Assembly: GCA_024643345.1 (NCBI GenBank) | Contig: JAHENB010000063.1 | Coordinates: 137,013 to 201,012 of the forward strand | DNA from: Maribacter sp. | GTDB lineage: Bacteria > Bacteroidota > Bacteroidia > Flavobacteriales > Flavobacteriaceae | Direction: 5' to 3' | Length of the DNA: 64,000 nucleotides | Shown here: in pieces, positions 54,608-62,718 of the stretch | How the letters are laid out: each line of letters opens with the position of its first letter | How positions within the stretch are numbered: the first letter of the stretch is position 1 | Translations under genes and position numbers: made by a program | Notes under the pieces: generated by a model | The model's database searches: none | What the model was told of the DNA's origin: nothing | What the model saw: only the letters and a program-made list of their open reading frames with translations

Positions 54608-55731
54608 GGGAGCTCTTTTTTCAAGGCGTCAAAAAATAAATCCAAATGTGCCTCAGTGATATTTAGGGCGGGCAAGATGCGCAAAACATGCTTGTCCTTT
54701 GCGCCACCTGTAAAGATATGTTGGTTGTAAATCAGTCTTTTTCGGAGTTCTGCGACCTCAAAACCAAATTCAAGTCCAAGCATCAACCCACGGCCTTTTA
54801 CCCTTTTTACTTCGGGAAATTCAACGGCTTTCGCCGTAAAATAATCCCCCATTCGGGCCGCATTGTCGATCAAACCTTCCCTCTCGATCACCTCGAGTAC
54901 CGCCAATACCGCCGCACAGGCCAAATGGTTGCCCCCAAAGGTAGTGCCCAAAAGGCCAAAGGAAGCTTTAATGTGGTCATGTATCAAGATCCCGCCTACG
55001 GGAAAGCCATTGCCCATACCCTTGGCAATGCTGATGATATCTGGCTTAATGCCATGGTGCTGGAACCCGAAAAATTTACCGCTCCTGCCAAATCCCGATT
55101 GCACTTCATCTGCGATCAAGACTACCCCATGCGCCTTGCACAACCGAGCAATGTTTTGATAGAATGCGCTGGATGGTTCATCCAAACCGCCCACCCCCTG
55201 GATGGCCTCCAAGATTACCGCACATACATCTCCCTTAACAATTTCCTTTTCAAAGGCGGTGATGTCGTTAAAGGCCAAAAAGGTAACCTTTTGTTGTTTG
55301 TTGATCGGGGCATTTATTTTTGAATCGTCAGTAGCGGCCACAGCTGCTGAGGTTCGTCCGTGAAAGCTGTTGTGAAATGCGATGACCCTCGATTTTCCGG
55401 TTTCAAAAGATGCCATTTTAAGTGCATTTTCATTGGCCTCGGCCCCTGAATTACATAGAAACAGGTCATAATCCTTGCAACCGGACAGTTCGCCCAGTTT
55501 TTTCGCCAATTCGATTTGTAACGGATTTTGGACCGCATTGCTATAAAAACCGATCCTATCTAGCTGATCTTTGAGCCTTTGTACGTAATGTGGATGTGAA
55601 TGTCCAATGGAAATCACTGCATGACCCCCATAAAAATCGAAATATTTTGTGCCCTGCTCATCAAAAACCTCTATGCCTTTCGCGGACACCGGGGTAACCT
55701 TGTACAATGGATAAACGTCGAATGGTTTCAT
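54604..55731 (-). CDS. argD: N-acyl-ornithine aminotransferase
   Basis: A 375-residue class III PLP aminotransferase that converts N-acyl-glutamate semialdehyde to N-acyl-ornithine. Motifs are FDFYGGHAVISIGHSHPHYV, NSGAEANENALKMA, the Asp pair in VVLIADEVQSGFGRSGKFFGFQH and the PLP lysine in ISIAKGMGNGFPVGG. Ornithine aminotransferase is a close relative; the arg operon decides the call. It overlaps argF' by four bases and follows proC by 86. Confidence 0.95.
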   Translation of the reverse strand: MKPFDVYPLYKVTPVSAKGIEVFDEQGTKYFDFYGGHAVISIGHSHPHYVQRLKDQLDRIGFYSNAVQNPLQIELAKKLGELSGCKDYDLFLCNSGAEANENALKMASFETGKSRVIAFHNSFHGRTSAAVAATDDSKINAPINKQQKVTFLAFNDITAFEKEIVKGDVCAVILEAIQGVGGLDEPSSAFYQNIARLCKAHGVVLIADEVQSGFGRSGKFFGFQHHGIKPDIISIAKGMGNGFPVGGILIHDHIKASFGLLGTTFGGNHLACAAVLAVLEVIEREGLIDNAARMGDYFTAKAVEFPEVKRVKGRGLMLGLEFGFEVAELRKRLIYNQHIFTGGAKDKHVLRILPALNITEAHLDLFFDALKKELP

Positions 55732-55817
55732 TTCTTTTTATTAAGCTTTGTGTCTGGTCGTAACACTTTTTTATGATTGCTCAAATCCTATTGATAGGAA
55801 TATTACCAATAGCGCTC

Positions 55818-56612
55818 CTAGCTCTTTTTGATTTGGTTGATTTTATCATAAGAGGCAACGATACCACGAATCAAGGAAGAACTTAATCCTTGGTGTTCCA
55901 TTTCATTCAGGCCTTCAATGGTACATCCTTTCGGGGTGGTCACCCGGTCGATTTCCTTCTCGGGGTGACTATCGGACTGGATCAGGAGATTGGCTGCCCC
56001 ACTGCAGGTGTACATGGCCAATTCTTGGGCATCCTTGGCATCAAAGCCCAGTTGAATGGCGCCCTGTGTTGTGGCACGGATCAAACGCATCCAAAAGGCA
56101 ATGCCACTGGCACAAATAACCGTTGCCGCCTGCATTTGATCTTCGGGAATTTCCATGGTATGCCCCATCCGGTTAAAAATGGCCTTAGCGAGTTCGGTTC
56201 TTTTTTTCCCCAGTTCATTGCTACAAATGCAGGTCATTGATTTGCCCACGGAAATGGCCGTGTTGGGCATGCTTCTGATGATATAATGATTGGCTCCGAT
56301 GATTTCTTCGATCCTTTCGATGCTAAATCCCGTAATGGTCGAAATGATCACATGCTTGTCGTTCAGCAAATCTTTTACTTCTTCCAGTATTTTTTTGAAA
56401 TGGCCCGGTTGCACCGCAAAAATAAGAATATCCGATTTTCCCACCGCTTCCCGGTTATCTGAGGTAACGTTAACGTTGCCGTATTTTTCGTACTGTTTGA
56501 TGCTCTCGATGTTTTTCCTTGTCAAATACATGGAGGTGGCCCCATTGGTATTCAAAATACCTTTTGCAATCGATAGTCCCAGGTTGCCCGTTCCAATTAT
56601 GGCTATTTTCAT
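55818..56612 (-). CDS. proC: Pyrroline-5-carboxylate reductase
   Basis: Reduces pyrroline-5-carboxylate to proline with NAD(P)H. The 264-residue protein has the N-terminal Rossmann loop IAIIGTGNLGLSIAKGIL and the helical C-terminal dimer domain with AATVICASGIAFWMRLIRA and the signature PKGCTIEGLNEME. It is embedded among arg genes between argC and argD, an arrangement also known in Bacteroides. This links proline and ornithine metabolism, since glutamate semialdehyde and its N-acyl form are parallel intermediates. Gaps of 93 and 86 bases flank it, the largest inside the operon. Confidence 0.94.
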   Translation of the reverse strand: MKIAIIGTGNLGLSIAKGILNTNGATSMYLTRKNIESIKQYEKYGNVNVTSDNREAVGKSDILIFAVQPGHFKKILEEVKDLLNDKHVIISTITGFSIERIEEIIGANHYIIRSMPNTAISVGKSMTCICSNELGKKRTELAKAIFNRMGHTMEIPEDQMQAATVICASGIAFWMRLIRATTQGAIQLGFDAKDAQELAMYTCSGAANLLIQSDSHPEKEIDRVTTPKGCTIEGLNEMEHQGLSSSLIRGIVASYDKINQIKKS

Positions 56613-56705
56613 TTTATCCGTTTGATTTTTTTTCTGCCATCGGCAGCATTGGTTGATATGTTTTATTCAAAATACTACTTCCATTTTTCGGTTTTCCAAT
56701 TGGTC

Positions 56706-57680
56706 TTAAAAGACGCTCGCCTTTAGATGGAGCCCCTCGGTTTCGTCAAAGCCGAACATAAGGTTCATGTTCTGCACCGCCTGACCCGAGGCTCCCTTTA
56801 CCAAATTATCGATAGCGGAGGTAATCAAGAGGAGCTGCTGGTGCTGGTGAAGGTGCAAATGACAATTATTGGAATTCACCACCTGCTTCAAGCTAATTTC
56901 TTCCTCTGAAATATGGGTGAATGCCGCATTTTGGTAAAATGTTTCATACAGCGCCCTGGCTTCCGATAGAGTACCGTTGAACGTCGTGTAGGCCGTGGCC
57001 CAAATGCCCCGGGTAAAATTACCCCTGTTGGGCATAAAATATAGCGTTCCCTTTTGTTTTTGCAAAGCATCGAGACTTTCGTTTATTTCTCCCAAATGCT
57101 GGTGCGTAAAGGGTTTATACCAACTTAAATTGTTGTTTCGCCAACTAAAGTGAGCGGTATCGGCAAGCCCTATGCCGGCACCCGTACTTCCCGTAACCGC
57201 GTTGATATGTACTTCGTGGGTTAATAATCCAGCTTTGGCCAAAGGAAGCAATGCCAACTGAATGGCCGTTGCGAAACAGCCTGGATTGGCGACGTAATTT
57301 GCCGATTTGATATGTGACCTGTTCAATTCGGGAAGTCCGTAAACGAATTGCTTTTGTTCCAAGACCGCATCTTTCCGCAATCTAAAATCGTTGCTCAGGT
57401 CTATGATTTTTGTGGAATCTGAAAATTTTTGTTGGTTAAGAAATGTCTTGGAATTGCCGTGGCCCAGACATAGAAACACCACATCGACAGCAGGGTTGAC
57501 CGTATCGGTGAATTCCATTTCGGTTAGTCCCAATAGGTCGGGGTGGGCCTTGCTCAACTTTTTACCAGCCTTGGTAGTGCTCAATACAAAATCGATGGTG
57601 GTCTGGGGATGGTTCAATAAAATTCTGATCAGTTCCCCTCCTGTATAACCTGAGCCCCCTATAATGCCTGCCTTAATCAT
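56706..57680 (-). CDS. argC: N-acyl-gamma-glutamyl-phosphate reductase
   Basis: Reduces N-acyl-glutamyl phosphate to the semialdehyde with NADPH. The 324-residue protein has the Rossmann start KAGIIGGSGYTGGELIRILLNHP, the catalytic cysteine motif YVANPGCFATAIQLALLPL and the substrate loop GSTGAGIGLADTAHFSWRNNNL. The His in PFTHQHLGEI is the expected second catalytic residue. It overlaps argG by eight bases. Confidence 0.95.
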   Translation of the reverse strand: MIKAGIIGGSGYTGGELIRILLNHPQTTIDFVLSTTKAGKKLSKAHPDLLGLTEMEFTDTVNPAVDVVFLCLGHGNSKTFLNQQKFSDSTKIIDLSNDFRLRKDAVLEQKQFVYGLPELNRSHIKSANYVANPGCFATAIQLALLPLAKAGLLTHEVHINAVTGSTGAGIGLADTAHFSWRNNNLSWYKPFTHQHLGEINESLDALQKQKGTLYFMPNRGNFTRGIWATAYTTFNGTLSEARALYETFYQNAAFTHISEEEISLKQVVNSNNCHLHLHQHQQLLLITSAIDNLVKGASGQAVQNMNLMFGFDETEGLHLKASVF

Positions 57681-58863
57681 TGTTTTGGTTTACATGGTTA
57701 TAAATTTTGCCCGGGTTCGATAAAATTTTGATAAAACCTTTCGCCTCGTCTGCCGTCCACCCTTTGTTCATTTCACCATAACTGCCAAAAGCGGCATTCA
57801 TCAGGTCATGCTCCGACTTGATGCCCAAGAGTTCAAAACGGTACGGAAACAGCCCTACAGAGACATCCCCTGAGACGTTCTTTTGGGTGTCGGCGAGGAA
57901 AGCTTCTATATTTCGCATCACCTCATCGAGGTAGTTCCCCTCATGTAGCAACATCCCATAGAAATTGCCCAGCTGTTCTTTTTGAAACTGCTGCCATTTG
58001 GTCAAAGTATGTTTTTCCAAAAGATGGTGTGCCTTGATCAATATCAATGCCGAGGGGGCCTCAAAACCTACCCGACCTTTGATACCAATGATGGTATCGC
58101 CAACGTGAATATCGCGCCCAATGGCGAATTGTGAAGCCATTTGTTCTAATTTGACGATATTGTTTACGGGCTTGTCTTTTATGTCGTCGATGGCTACAAT
58201 CTCACCTTTGTGAAAACTAAGTTTCACTTCTTTTGGATTTTTCTCCTTTAGTTGGCTGGGATATGCCTCGGAGGGCAATGGTTTTTGTGAGGTCAGCGTT
58301 TCCGAGCCCCCGACCGATGTTCCCCAAAGGCCCCTGTTTATTGAATATTTTGCCTTCTCCCAAGAATAATTGGCCCCATTTTGTTTTAGGTACTCTATTT
58401 CGGTCTCTCTGGCCAGTTTGTTATCCCGGATAGGGGTTATGATTTCAATTTCGGGTGCGAGGATTTGAAAGATCATGTCAAAGCGAACCTGATCGTTCCC
58501 GGCCCCAGTGCTCCCATGGGCGATATATTTGGCTCCCAATTTTTTGGCATGCCTTACAATTTCGAGGGCCTGTACGATCCGTTCGGCACTAACGCTCAGC
58601 GGATAGGTATTGTTCCGCAATACATTTCCAAAAATAAGGTACTTGACCACTTTGTCGTAGAAGGTCTGAACGGCGTCGATGGAGGTATAGGAAGTAGCCC
58701 CCAACTGTAATGCTTTTTCCTTGATTTCATTTATTTCTTCTTTCGAAAATCCACCGGTGTTCACACTTACCGCATGAACTTCAAAACCTTTTTCCTTGGA
58801 AAGATATTTGGCGCAGTAAGAGGTGTCCAGACCGCCACTGTAGGCTAAAACTAATTTCTTCAT
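57673..58863 (-). CDS. argG: Argininosuccinate synthase
   Basis: Joins citrulline and aspartate using ATP. The 396-residue N-type ATP pyrophosphatase has the PP-loop VLAYSGGLDTSYCAKYL and the AERIVQALEIVRHAKKLGAKYIAHGSTGAGNDQVRFDM block that binds ATP and aspartate, then the VGGSETLTSQKPLPSEAYP loop. It overlaps the upstream acetyltransferase gene (ATGA) and argC, giving tight translational coupling at the head of the operon. Confidence 0.96.
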   Translation of the reverse strand: MKKLVLAYSGGLDTSYCAKYLSKEKGFEVHAVSVNTGGFSKEEINEIKEKALQLGATSYTSIDAVQTFYDKVVKYLIFGNVLRNNTYPLSVSAERIVQALEIVRHAKKLGAKYIAHGSTGAGNDQVRFDMIFQILAPEIEIITPIRDNKLARETEIEYLKQNGANYSWEKAKYSINRGLWGTSVGGSETLTSQKPLPSEAYPSQLKEKNPKEVKLSFHKGEIVAIDDIKDKPVNNIVKLEQMASQFAIGRDIHVGDTIIGIKGRVGFEAPSALILIKAHHLLEKHTLTKWQQFQKEQLGNFYGMLLHEGNYLDEVMRNIEAFLADTQKNVSGDVSVGLFPYRFELLGIKSEHDLMNAAFGSYGEMNKGWTADEAKGFIKILSNPGKIYNHVNQNND

Positions 58864-59480
58864 TTGTCTTTCTTTTTGAGGAATAGGGTTTCTTTAATAC
58901 TTTTTAAGCGTTTGAACGCTTTGGTGTTCAATTTGTCCTTGGCTACCTCCTTGGTTTCTGCCCCAGGGTCATAAAGCATTCCCGTACAAAGGCACATTTT
59001 GCGTTCGGTCCTGGTAAGGATGTCAAAATTTTTGCAGGTCTGGCAGCCTTTCCAAAACTCCGGATCATCGGTAAGTTCAGAAAAAGTGGTGGGTTTGTAC
59101 CCCAACTCATAATTAATTTTCATCACGGCAAGCCCAGTGGTGATGCCAAATATCTTGGCGTGCGGAAATTTCTTTCGGGAAAGATCGAATATCGCCTTTT
59201 TGATCTGTTTTGCCAAGCCCCTTTCCCTATAATCGGGATGAACGATAAGGCCCGAATTGGCTACATATTTTTCATGGCCCCAGACCTCGATATAACAGAA
59301 TCCGGCGAATACATTTCCATCCAAGGCAATGACCGCATTGCCGTTCTGTAATTTTTTGTGGATATATTCGGGAGTACGTTTGGCAATACCGGTACCCCGC
59401 ACCTTGGCCGATTCTTCGATGGTGTCGCAAATGATCTGCGCATATTTAAAATGCGATTCGTCAGCAATAACAATCTTCAT
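58860..59480 (-). CDS. GNAT acyltransferase, candidate N-acyl-glutamate synthase for arginine synthesis
   Basis: A 206-residue GNAT protein, first gene of the arginine operon. The acyl-CoA pocket is visible as GLIVHPDYRERGLAKQIKKAIFDLSRKKF (V-x-P-x-x-R-x-x-G-x-A pattern, about residues 77-105). A cysteine cluster CQTCKNFDILTRTERKMCLC (about 145-164) follows and could bind zinc. No classical argA or argJ is in the operon, and the pathway still needs an enzyme to acylate glutamate. A homologous GNAT gene sits just before argG in Bacteroides and has been proposed as that synthase. I infer the same role here; whether it uses acetyl-CoA or succinyl-CoA is open. Confidence 0.75.
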   Translation of the reverse strand: MKIVIADESHFKYAQIICDTIEESAKVRGTGIAKRTPEYIHKKLQNGNAVIALDGNVFAGFCYIEVWGHEKYVANSGLIVHPDYRERGLAKQIKKAIFDLSRKKFPHAKIFGITTGLAVMKINYELGYKPTTFSELTDDPEFWKGCQTCKNFDILTRTERKMCLCTGMLYDPGAETKEVAKDKLNTKAFKRLKSIKETLFLKKKDK

Positions 59481-59531
59481 TGAATGTTGCTTTAGTAAAT
59501 AAGATTAAAATTGAAAATGGTTTCTTGAAAG

Positions 59532-59579
59532 GGAAATGGACTCACCTATTTCCATAATTGGACCGCACCCTTACGGGCG
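59532..59579 (-). promoter_or_regulatory. Leader-RNA hairpins between the arg leader ORF and the GNAT gene
   Basis: On the minus strand CGCCC (59575-59579) pairs with GGGTG (59566-59570), with one G-T pair, closing a GTAA loop that contains the leader stop codon. The paired arm covers the second Arg and the Pro codons. Further on, GGAAAT (59548-59553) pairs with ATTTCC (59532-59537). No long U-tract follows either stem, so any attenuation would need Rho or control of translation rather than a classic terminator. Confidence 0.45.
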
Positions 59580-59654
59580 ACGATAAATCGGTGTAAAGGA
59601 AGTATTATGGGCAAGGGCCCAAAATGAGATGTTTGGATGTGTGTTGTTCATCAT
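59571..59654 (-). CDS. Candidate arginine leader peptide (27 codons, ends Arg-Arg-Pro)
   Basis: A 27-codon ORF in the gap before the arginine operon. It starts MMNNTHPNIS and ends FTPIYRRP followed by TAA. Two adjacent Arg codons (CGT CGC) lie two codons before the stop. Its first ATG lies six bases after the TACTTTTG promoter element, so it would sit at or very near the 5' end of the transcript and may be leaderless. A hairpin overlaps the Arg/Pro/stop codons. This is the usual plan of a regulatory leader peptide that senses charged tRNA-Arg by ribosome pausing. The evidence is position and composition only; a chance ORF of this length is possible. Confidence 0.55.
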   Translation of the reverse strand: MMNNTHPNISFWALAHNTSFTPIYRRP

Positions 59655-59660
59655 TGGAAT

Positions 59661-59668
59661 CAAAAGTA
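59661..59668 (-). promoter_or_regulatory. Promoter -7 element for the arginine operon
   Basis: Minus-strand TACTTTTG, an exact TAnnTTTG match, 180 bases upstream of the GNAT start and six bases before the leader ORF. The -33 region is A/T-rich without a clear TTG. It is the only exact match in the 219-base gap, so a long leader RNA is implied. The gap holds no other gene. Confidence 0.55.
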
Positions 59669-59699
59669 CAAATTAAACTGAAAAATGATTAATAGGGAT

Positions 59700-61061
59700 C
59701 TAATTTTTATGAAATAGCAATTTTTTACCCTTTAGTTTAGCGATTTCATAAACAACAAAGCCAAACACCACAAAATATTCAATGATGATTAAACCCATAT
59801 GTTCCTTAAAGGGCGATTGTGAATAGGCAAAATAACTCAAAATAACAACTGCGGACCAAACAATTGCAAAACGAAACTCGGTAAACAAAGAAAGCACCAA
59901 CAAAAAAATGAGGTACCAAGGATGTACCGTGGTCGACATAAAATAATAAAGGGTCAGCACCCAGAGCATTGAAGTAAGCAAAACCGTTAATTTCTTATTG
60001 TTGGGCAGAAACGTAAACAAGAGCACCAGGACTACGGTAACCAGTGGGGTAATGCGGCCATATGTTTTGATCAACTCCCATGGCTTGGCATCGAATTGAA
60101 GGGCCATTTGCTTGATCCCGTTATAAATACCGGCATTGAATTCGAAATTGGAAAACCAAAGCCCAATGGTATTGGAATAATTCTTTACAAATTCGGGAGC
60201 ATAAAACGGCCACCACAGGGCAACTATGGTCGCGCCCACGACCAAATAGAATTGGACACTTCGCCTTGCGCCCAAATATTTCAGGAACAACGGCAAGAAC
60301 ATTAGTGGCACCAACTTCACGGAAATGGATAGGGCATATATTACCGCACCAAAAATCAATTTGTTCACCGATAACAAATATATGGACCAGATAAAAAAGA
60401 AGAGCATTACCCCTTCAAAATGCAGGTTACCGGTAAGTTCAATGATCACCAAAGGATTTAGGAAATACCAAAAGATCAAATGGGGCGATCGGTTTAGGGT
60501 TCTCAACAATTTCCTCCCAAAATAAAAGATTCCCAGATCTGCCGTAAGCACCAATAGCCGCATGGCCACGACCGAACCCAGGATGCCCTTGCCGCCCAAT
60601 AAGCTGGCCAAAGCGAAGAAGAGCTGATTTAATGGGGGATAATTGCTGTAATGTTTGGCACTTAAACTTCCCATGCCTTCGTAAAGTTCACGGGCATTAC
60701 CAATGATAAGGTCTTTTTGTTCGATTAGGGCATTGGGCACTTCCAGATAAGGGTTTATAAGATTCAAAACCAACTCCCCATCCCAAATGAATCGAAAATA
60801 GTCCTGAGAAAGATTCGGTTCTGCGGTAAAAAAAACAAGCCTGAACAATACGCCGGCCATCAACAAAAATTTAAAGTTCCATTTTTCAAATTGTATTAAT
60901 TTGAAGCACAGAAAAAAAAGGGCAGCGAAAAGTGTAAGCAGTTTTACAAAGTCGGTTCTTTGGAGTTGGTGTGCAAAGACACCATAAAAAGCCAAACTAA
61001 AGGCCACCAACAAGATAGGAACTTTGTGCAGTTTCCAGTATGTGGTCAGCTGATCGGACAT
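59700..61061 (-). CDS. Multi-spanning GT-C-type glycosyltransferase (mannosyltransferase-like)
   Basis: A 453-residue membrane protein with about 11 hydrophobic segments. The first periplasmic loop contains EPNLSQDYFRFIWDGELVLNLINPY, with the Asp pair typical of GT-C enzymes that use polyprenyl-phosphate sugars (DUF2029/GT87-like). SAKHYSNYPPLNQLFFALASLLGG and SISVKLVPLMFLPLFLKYLG are further family-like stretches. It probably transfers mannose or a similar sugar from a polyprenyl donor. A DPM1-like GT2 encoded two genes upstream could supply that donor. It is the last of the group; its stop lies 32 bases before the arg promoter element. Confidence 0.78.
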   Translation of the reverse strand: MSDQLTTYWKLHKVPILLVAFSLAFYGVFAHQLQRTDFVKLLTLFAALFFLCFKLIQFEKWNFKFLLMAGVLFRLVFFTAEPNLSQDYFRFIWDGELVLNLINPYLEVPNALIEQKDLIIGNARELYEGMGSLSAKHYSNYPPLNQLFFALASLLGGKGILGSVVAMRLLVLTADLGIFYFGRKLLRTLNRSPHLIFWYFLNPLVIIELTGNLHFEGVMLFFFIWSIYLLSVNKLIFGAVIYALSISVKLVPLMFLPLFLKYLGARRSVQFYLVVGATIVALWWPFYAPEFVKNYSNTIGLWFSNFEFNAGIYNGIKQMALQFDAKPWELIKTYGRITPLVTVVLVLLFTFLPNNKKLTVLLTSMLWVLTLYYFMSTTVHPWYLIFLLVLSLFTEFRFAIVWSAVVILSYFAYSQSPFKEHMGLIIIEYFVVFGFVVYEIAKLKGKKLLFHKN

Positions 61062-61154
61062 TTTTTGGCCTATGGTTTACAACCTGACTAATTTAGGGTA
61101 TTTGGGGGATATGTATAGCAAGTATTATGTGCCGCATTTAGAATTGTGATGGCA

Positions 61155-61162
61155 CAAAAATA
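61155..61162 (-). promoter_or_regulatory. Possible -7 element before the GT-C gene
   Basis: Minus-strand TATTTTTG, an exact TAnnTTTG match 93 bases upstream of the ATG, in A/T-rich sequence without a well-spaced -33 TTG. It would allow separate expression of this gene, whose 171-base upstream gap contains nothing else I recognise. Confidence 0.3.
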
Positions 61163-61232
61163 TTTAGCCAAGAAAAAAGCTCATAAAACCAATTCCTTAG
61201 GTCGATATTGTAACCATTCGATTTTGGGAAGA

Positions 61233-62717
61233 CTAGGCCCTTGCGGTTAACGATTTAAAGAATACGAAACCGAAACCCAAGAAAAGCATGAAATGGAACG
61301 GGAACAGTCCAAAATCGTTCAAAGGTATGGCACTGTACATTCCGAACAGGAAATACAACATCAAAGCGGCCTCTAAAATCATATTGGGCGACAGTTTTTT
61401 GGTAAGGTATTTATTGCCTTTCCAACTATCGGTAATGCTGTTCAAATTGAATTTTGGCGTTCTTACGAACTCGCTTCTTTTCCCCATATGTCCTTCCAGA
61501 ACGGCGATCGAATTGTGCAGTGAAAAGCCCAAGGCCACCGAGAAGAATGTAAAGAAGAGTTTAATATAATCAACAAACTTGTCGAAACTACTGCCCTGGA
61601 TACTTTTATAGGTAAACCAATAACAAATGAAAAGGATTACGGTACTCACGATAAACAGACTGATAATATCGAATACCCAAGCCAAATGACCGAACATGTT
61701 CTTGATGTAAAGAATGGGAATGCTCAACAGGGCAACCGTGAAAACACAAAGGAACATACTGCTGTTCAATAAGTGCATTACGCCATGGAATTTGGTCTTA
61801 AAGGAAATGTTTTTCGCGCTGATCACGTTCCATACCGATTTACGGAAGTTTTCGGCCCCTCCTTTGTTCCAACGGAATTGCTGGGAACGGGCCGCGCTCA
61901 TCACCACAGGGAGTTCTGCCGGTGTCTCCACATCTTCCAAATATTTGAATTTCCAGTTTTTCAGTTGTGCGCGGTAGCTTAAGTCTAGATCTTCGGTAAG
62001 CGTATCGCCCTCCCAGTTTCCGGCATCTATGATGCACTCTTTACGCCAAATACCGGCGGTACCATTAAAGTTGATGAAGTGCCCTTTGGCGTTTCTTCCT
62101 ACCTGTTCCAAAGTGAAATGGGCATCTAGGGCAAAAGCTTGTATTCTGGTCAATACCGAATACTCTCGATTGATATGCCCCCATCTGGTCTGTACCACCC
62201 CTATTTCCTCATCCTTAAAATAGATGACCGTTTTCTTTAACCAGTCGGTAGCGGGCATAAAGTCGGCATCAAAAATGGCAATGAAATCGCCTTTGGCAAT
62301 TTTGAGGCCTTCTTTCAAGGCACCGGCCTTAAAACCCTGGCGGTTTTCACGACGTATATGTTGTATATCGAGCCCTGATTCTTGCAGTGCTTTGATCCTA
62401 TCTGCTGTATCGTTTACCGTGTCGTCGGTAGAATCATCCAATACCTGAATTTCCAGTTTGCTTTTCGGGTATTCTATTTTTGCGATATTTTCCAATAAAC
62501 GTTCCATCACATATTCCTCGTTGTAAACGGGGAGTTGTATGGTTACGAAAGGAATTTCCCTTGGGTCTAAAAGATTGAATTTAGGGGCAGTCTGGATTTG
62601 CCTTTTATAACCCAGATAATTGACCAAAAGGTTCAATTGCGCAAGGCTGTAAAAAAAGATCAATAATAGCGCTATTCCATAAATAGCGATGATGATATAA
62701 GCGATTGTTAATTCCAT
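61233..62717 (-). CDS. Processive-type family 2 glycosyltransferase (cellulose-synthase-like)
   Basis: A 494-residue inner-membrane GT2. One N-terminal membrane helix precedes the catalytic domain with the D,D,D,QxxRW set: VLDDSTDDT, AIFDADFMPATDW, LTEDLDLSYRAQLKNW and RSQQFRWNKGGAENF. Four or five C-terminal membrane helices follow. The arrangement matches cellulose-synthase-like glucomannan or glycolipid synthases widespread in Bacteroidota. Product and donor sugar are unknown. It starts one base from the stop of the DPM1-like gene, so the two are co-transcribed. Confidence 0.9.
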   Translation of the reverse strand: MELTIAYIIIAIYGIALLLIFFYSLAQLNLLVNYLGYKRQIQTAPKFNLLDPREIPFVTIQLPVYNEEYVMERLLENIAKIEYPKSKLEIQVLDDSTDDTVNDTADRIKALQESGLDIQHIRRENRQGFKAGALKEGLKIAKGDFIAIFDADFMPATDWLKKTVIYFKDEEIGVVQTRWGHINREYSVLTRIQAFALDAHFTLEQVGRNAKGHFINFNGTAGIWRKECIIDAGNWEGDTLTEDLDLSYRAQLKNWKFKYLEDVETPAELPVVMSAARSQQFRWNKGGAENFRKSVWNVISAKNISFKTKFHGVMHLLNSSMFLCVFTVALLSIPILYIKNMFGHLAWVFDIISLFIVSTVILFICYWFTYKSIQGSSFDKFVDYIKLFFTFFSVALGFSLHNSIAVLEGHMGKRSEFVRTPKFNLNSITDSWKGNKYLTKKLSPNMILEAALMLYFLFGMYSAIPLNDFGLFPFHFMLFLGFGFVFFKSLTARA

Positions 62718-62718
62718 T

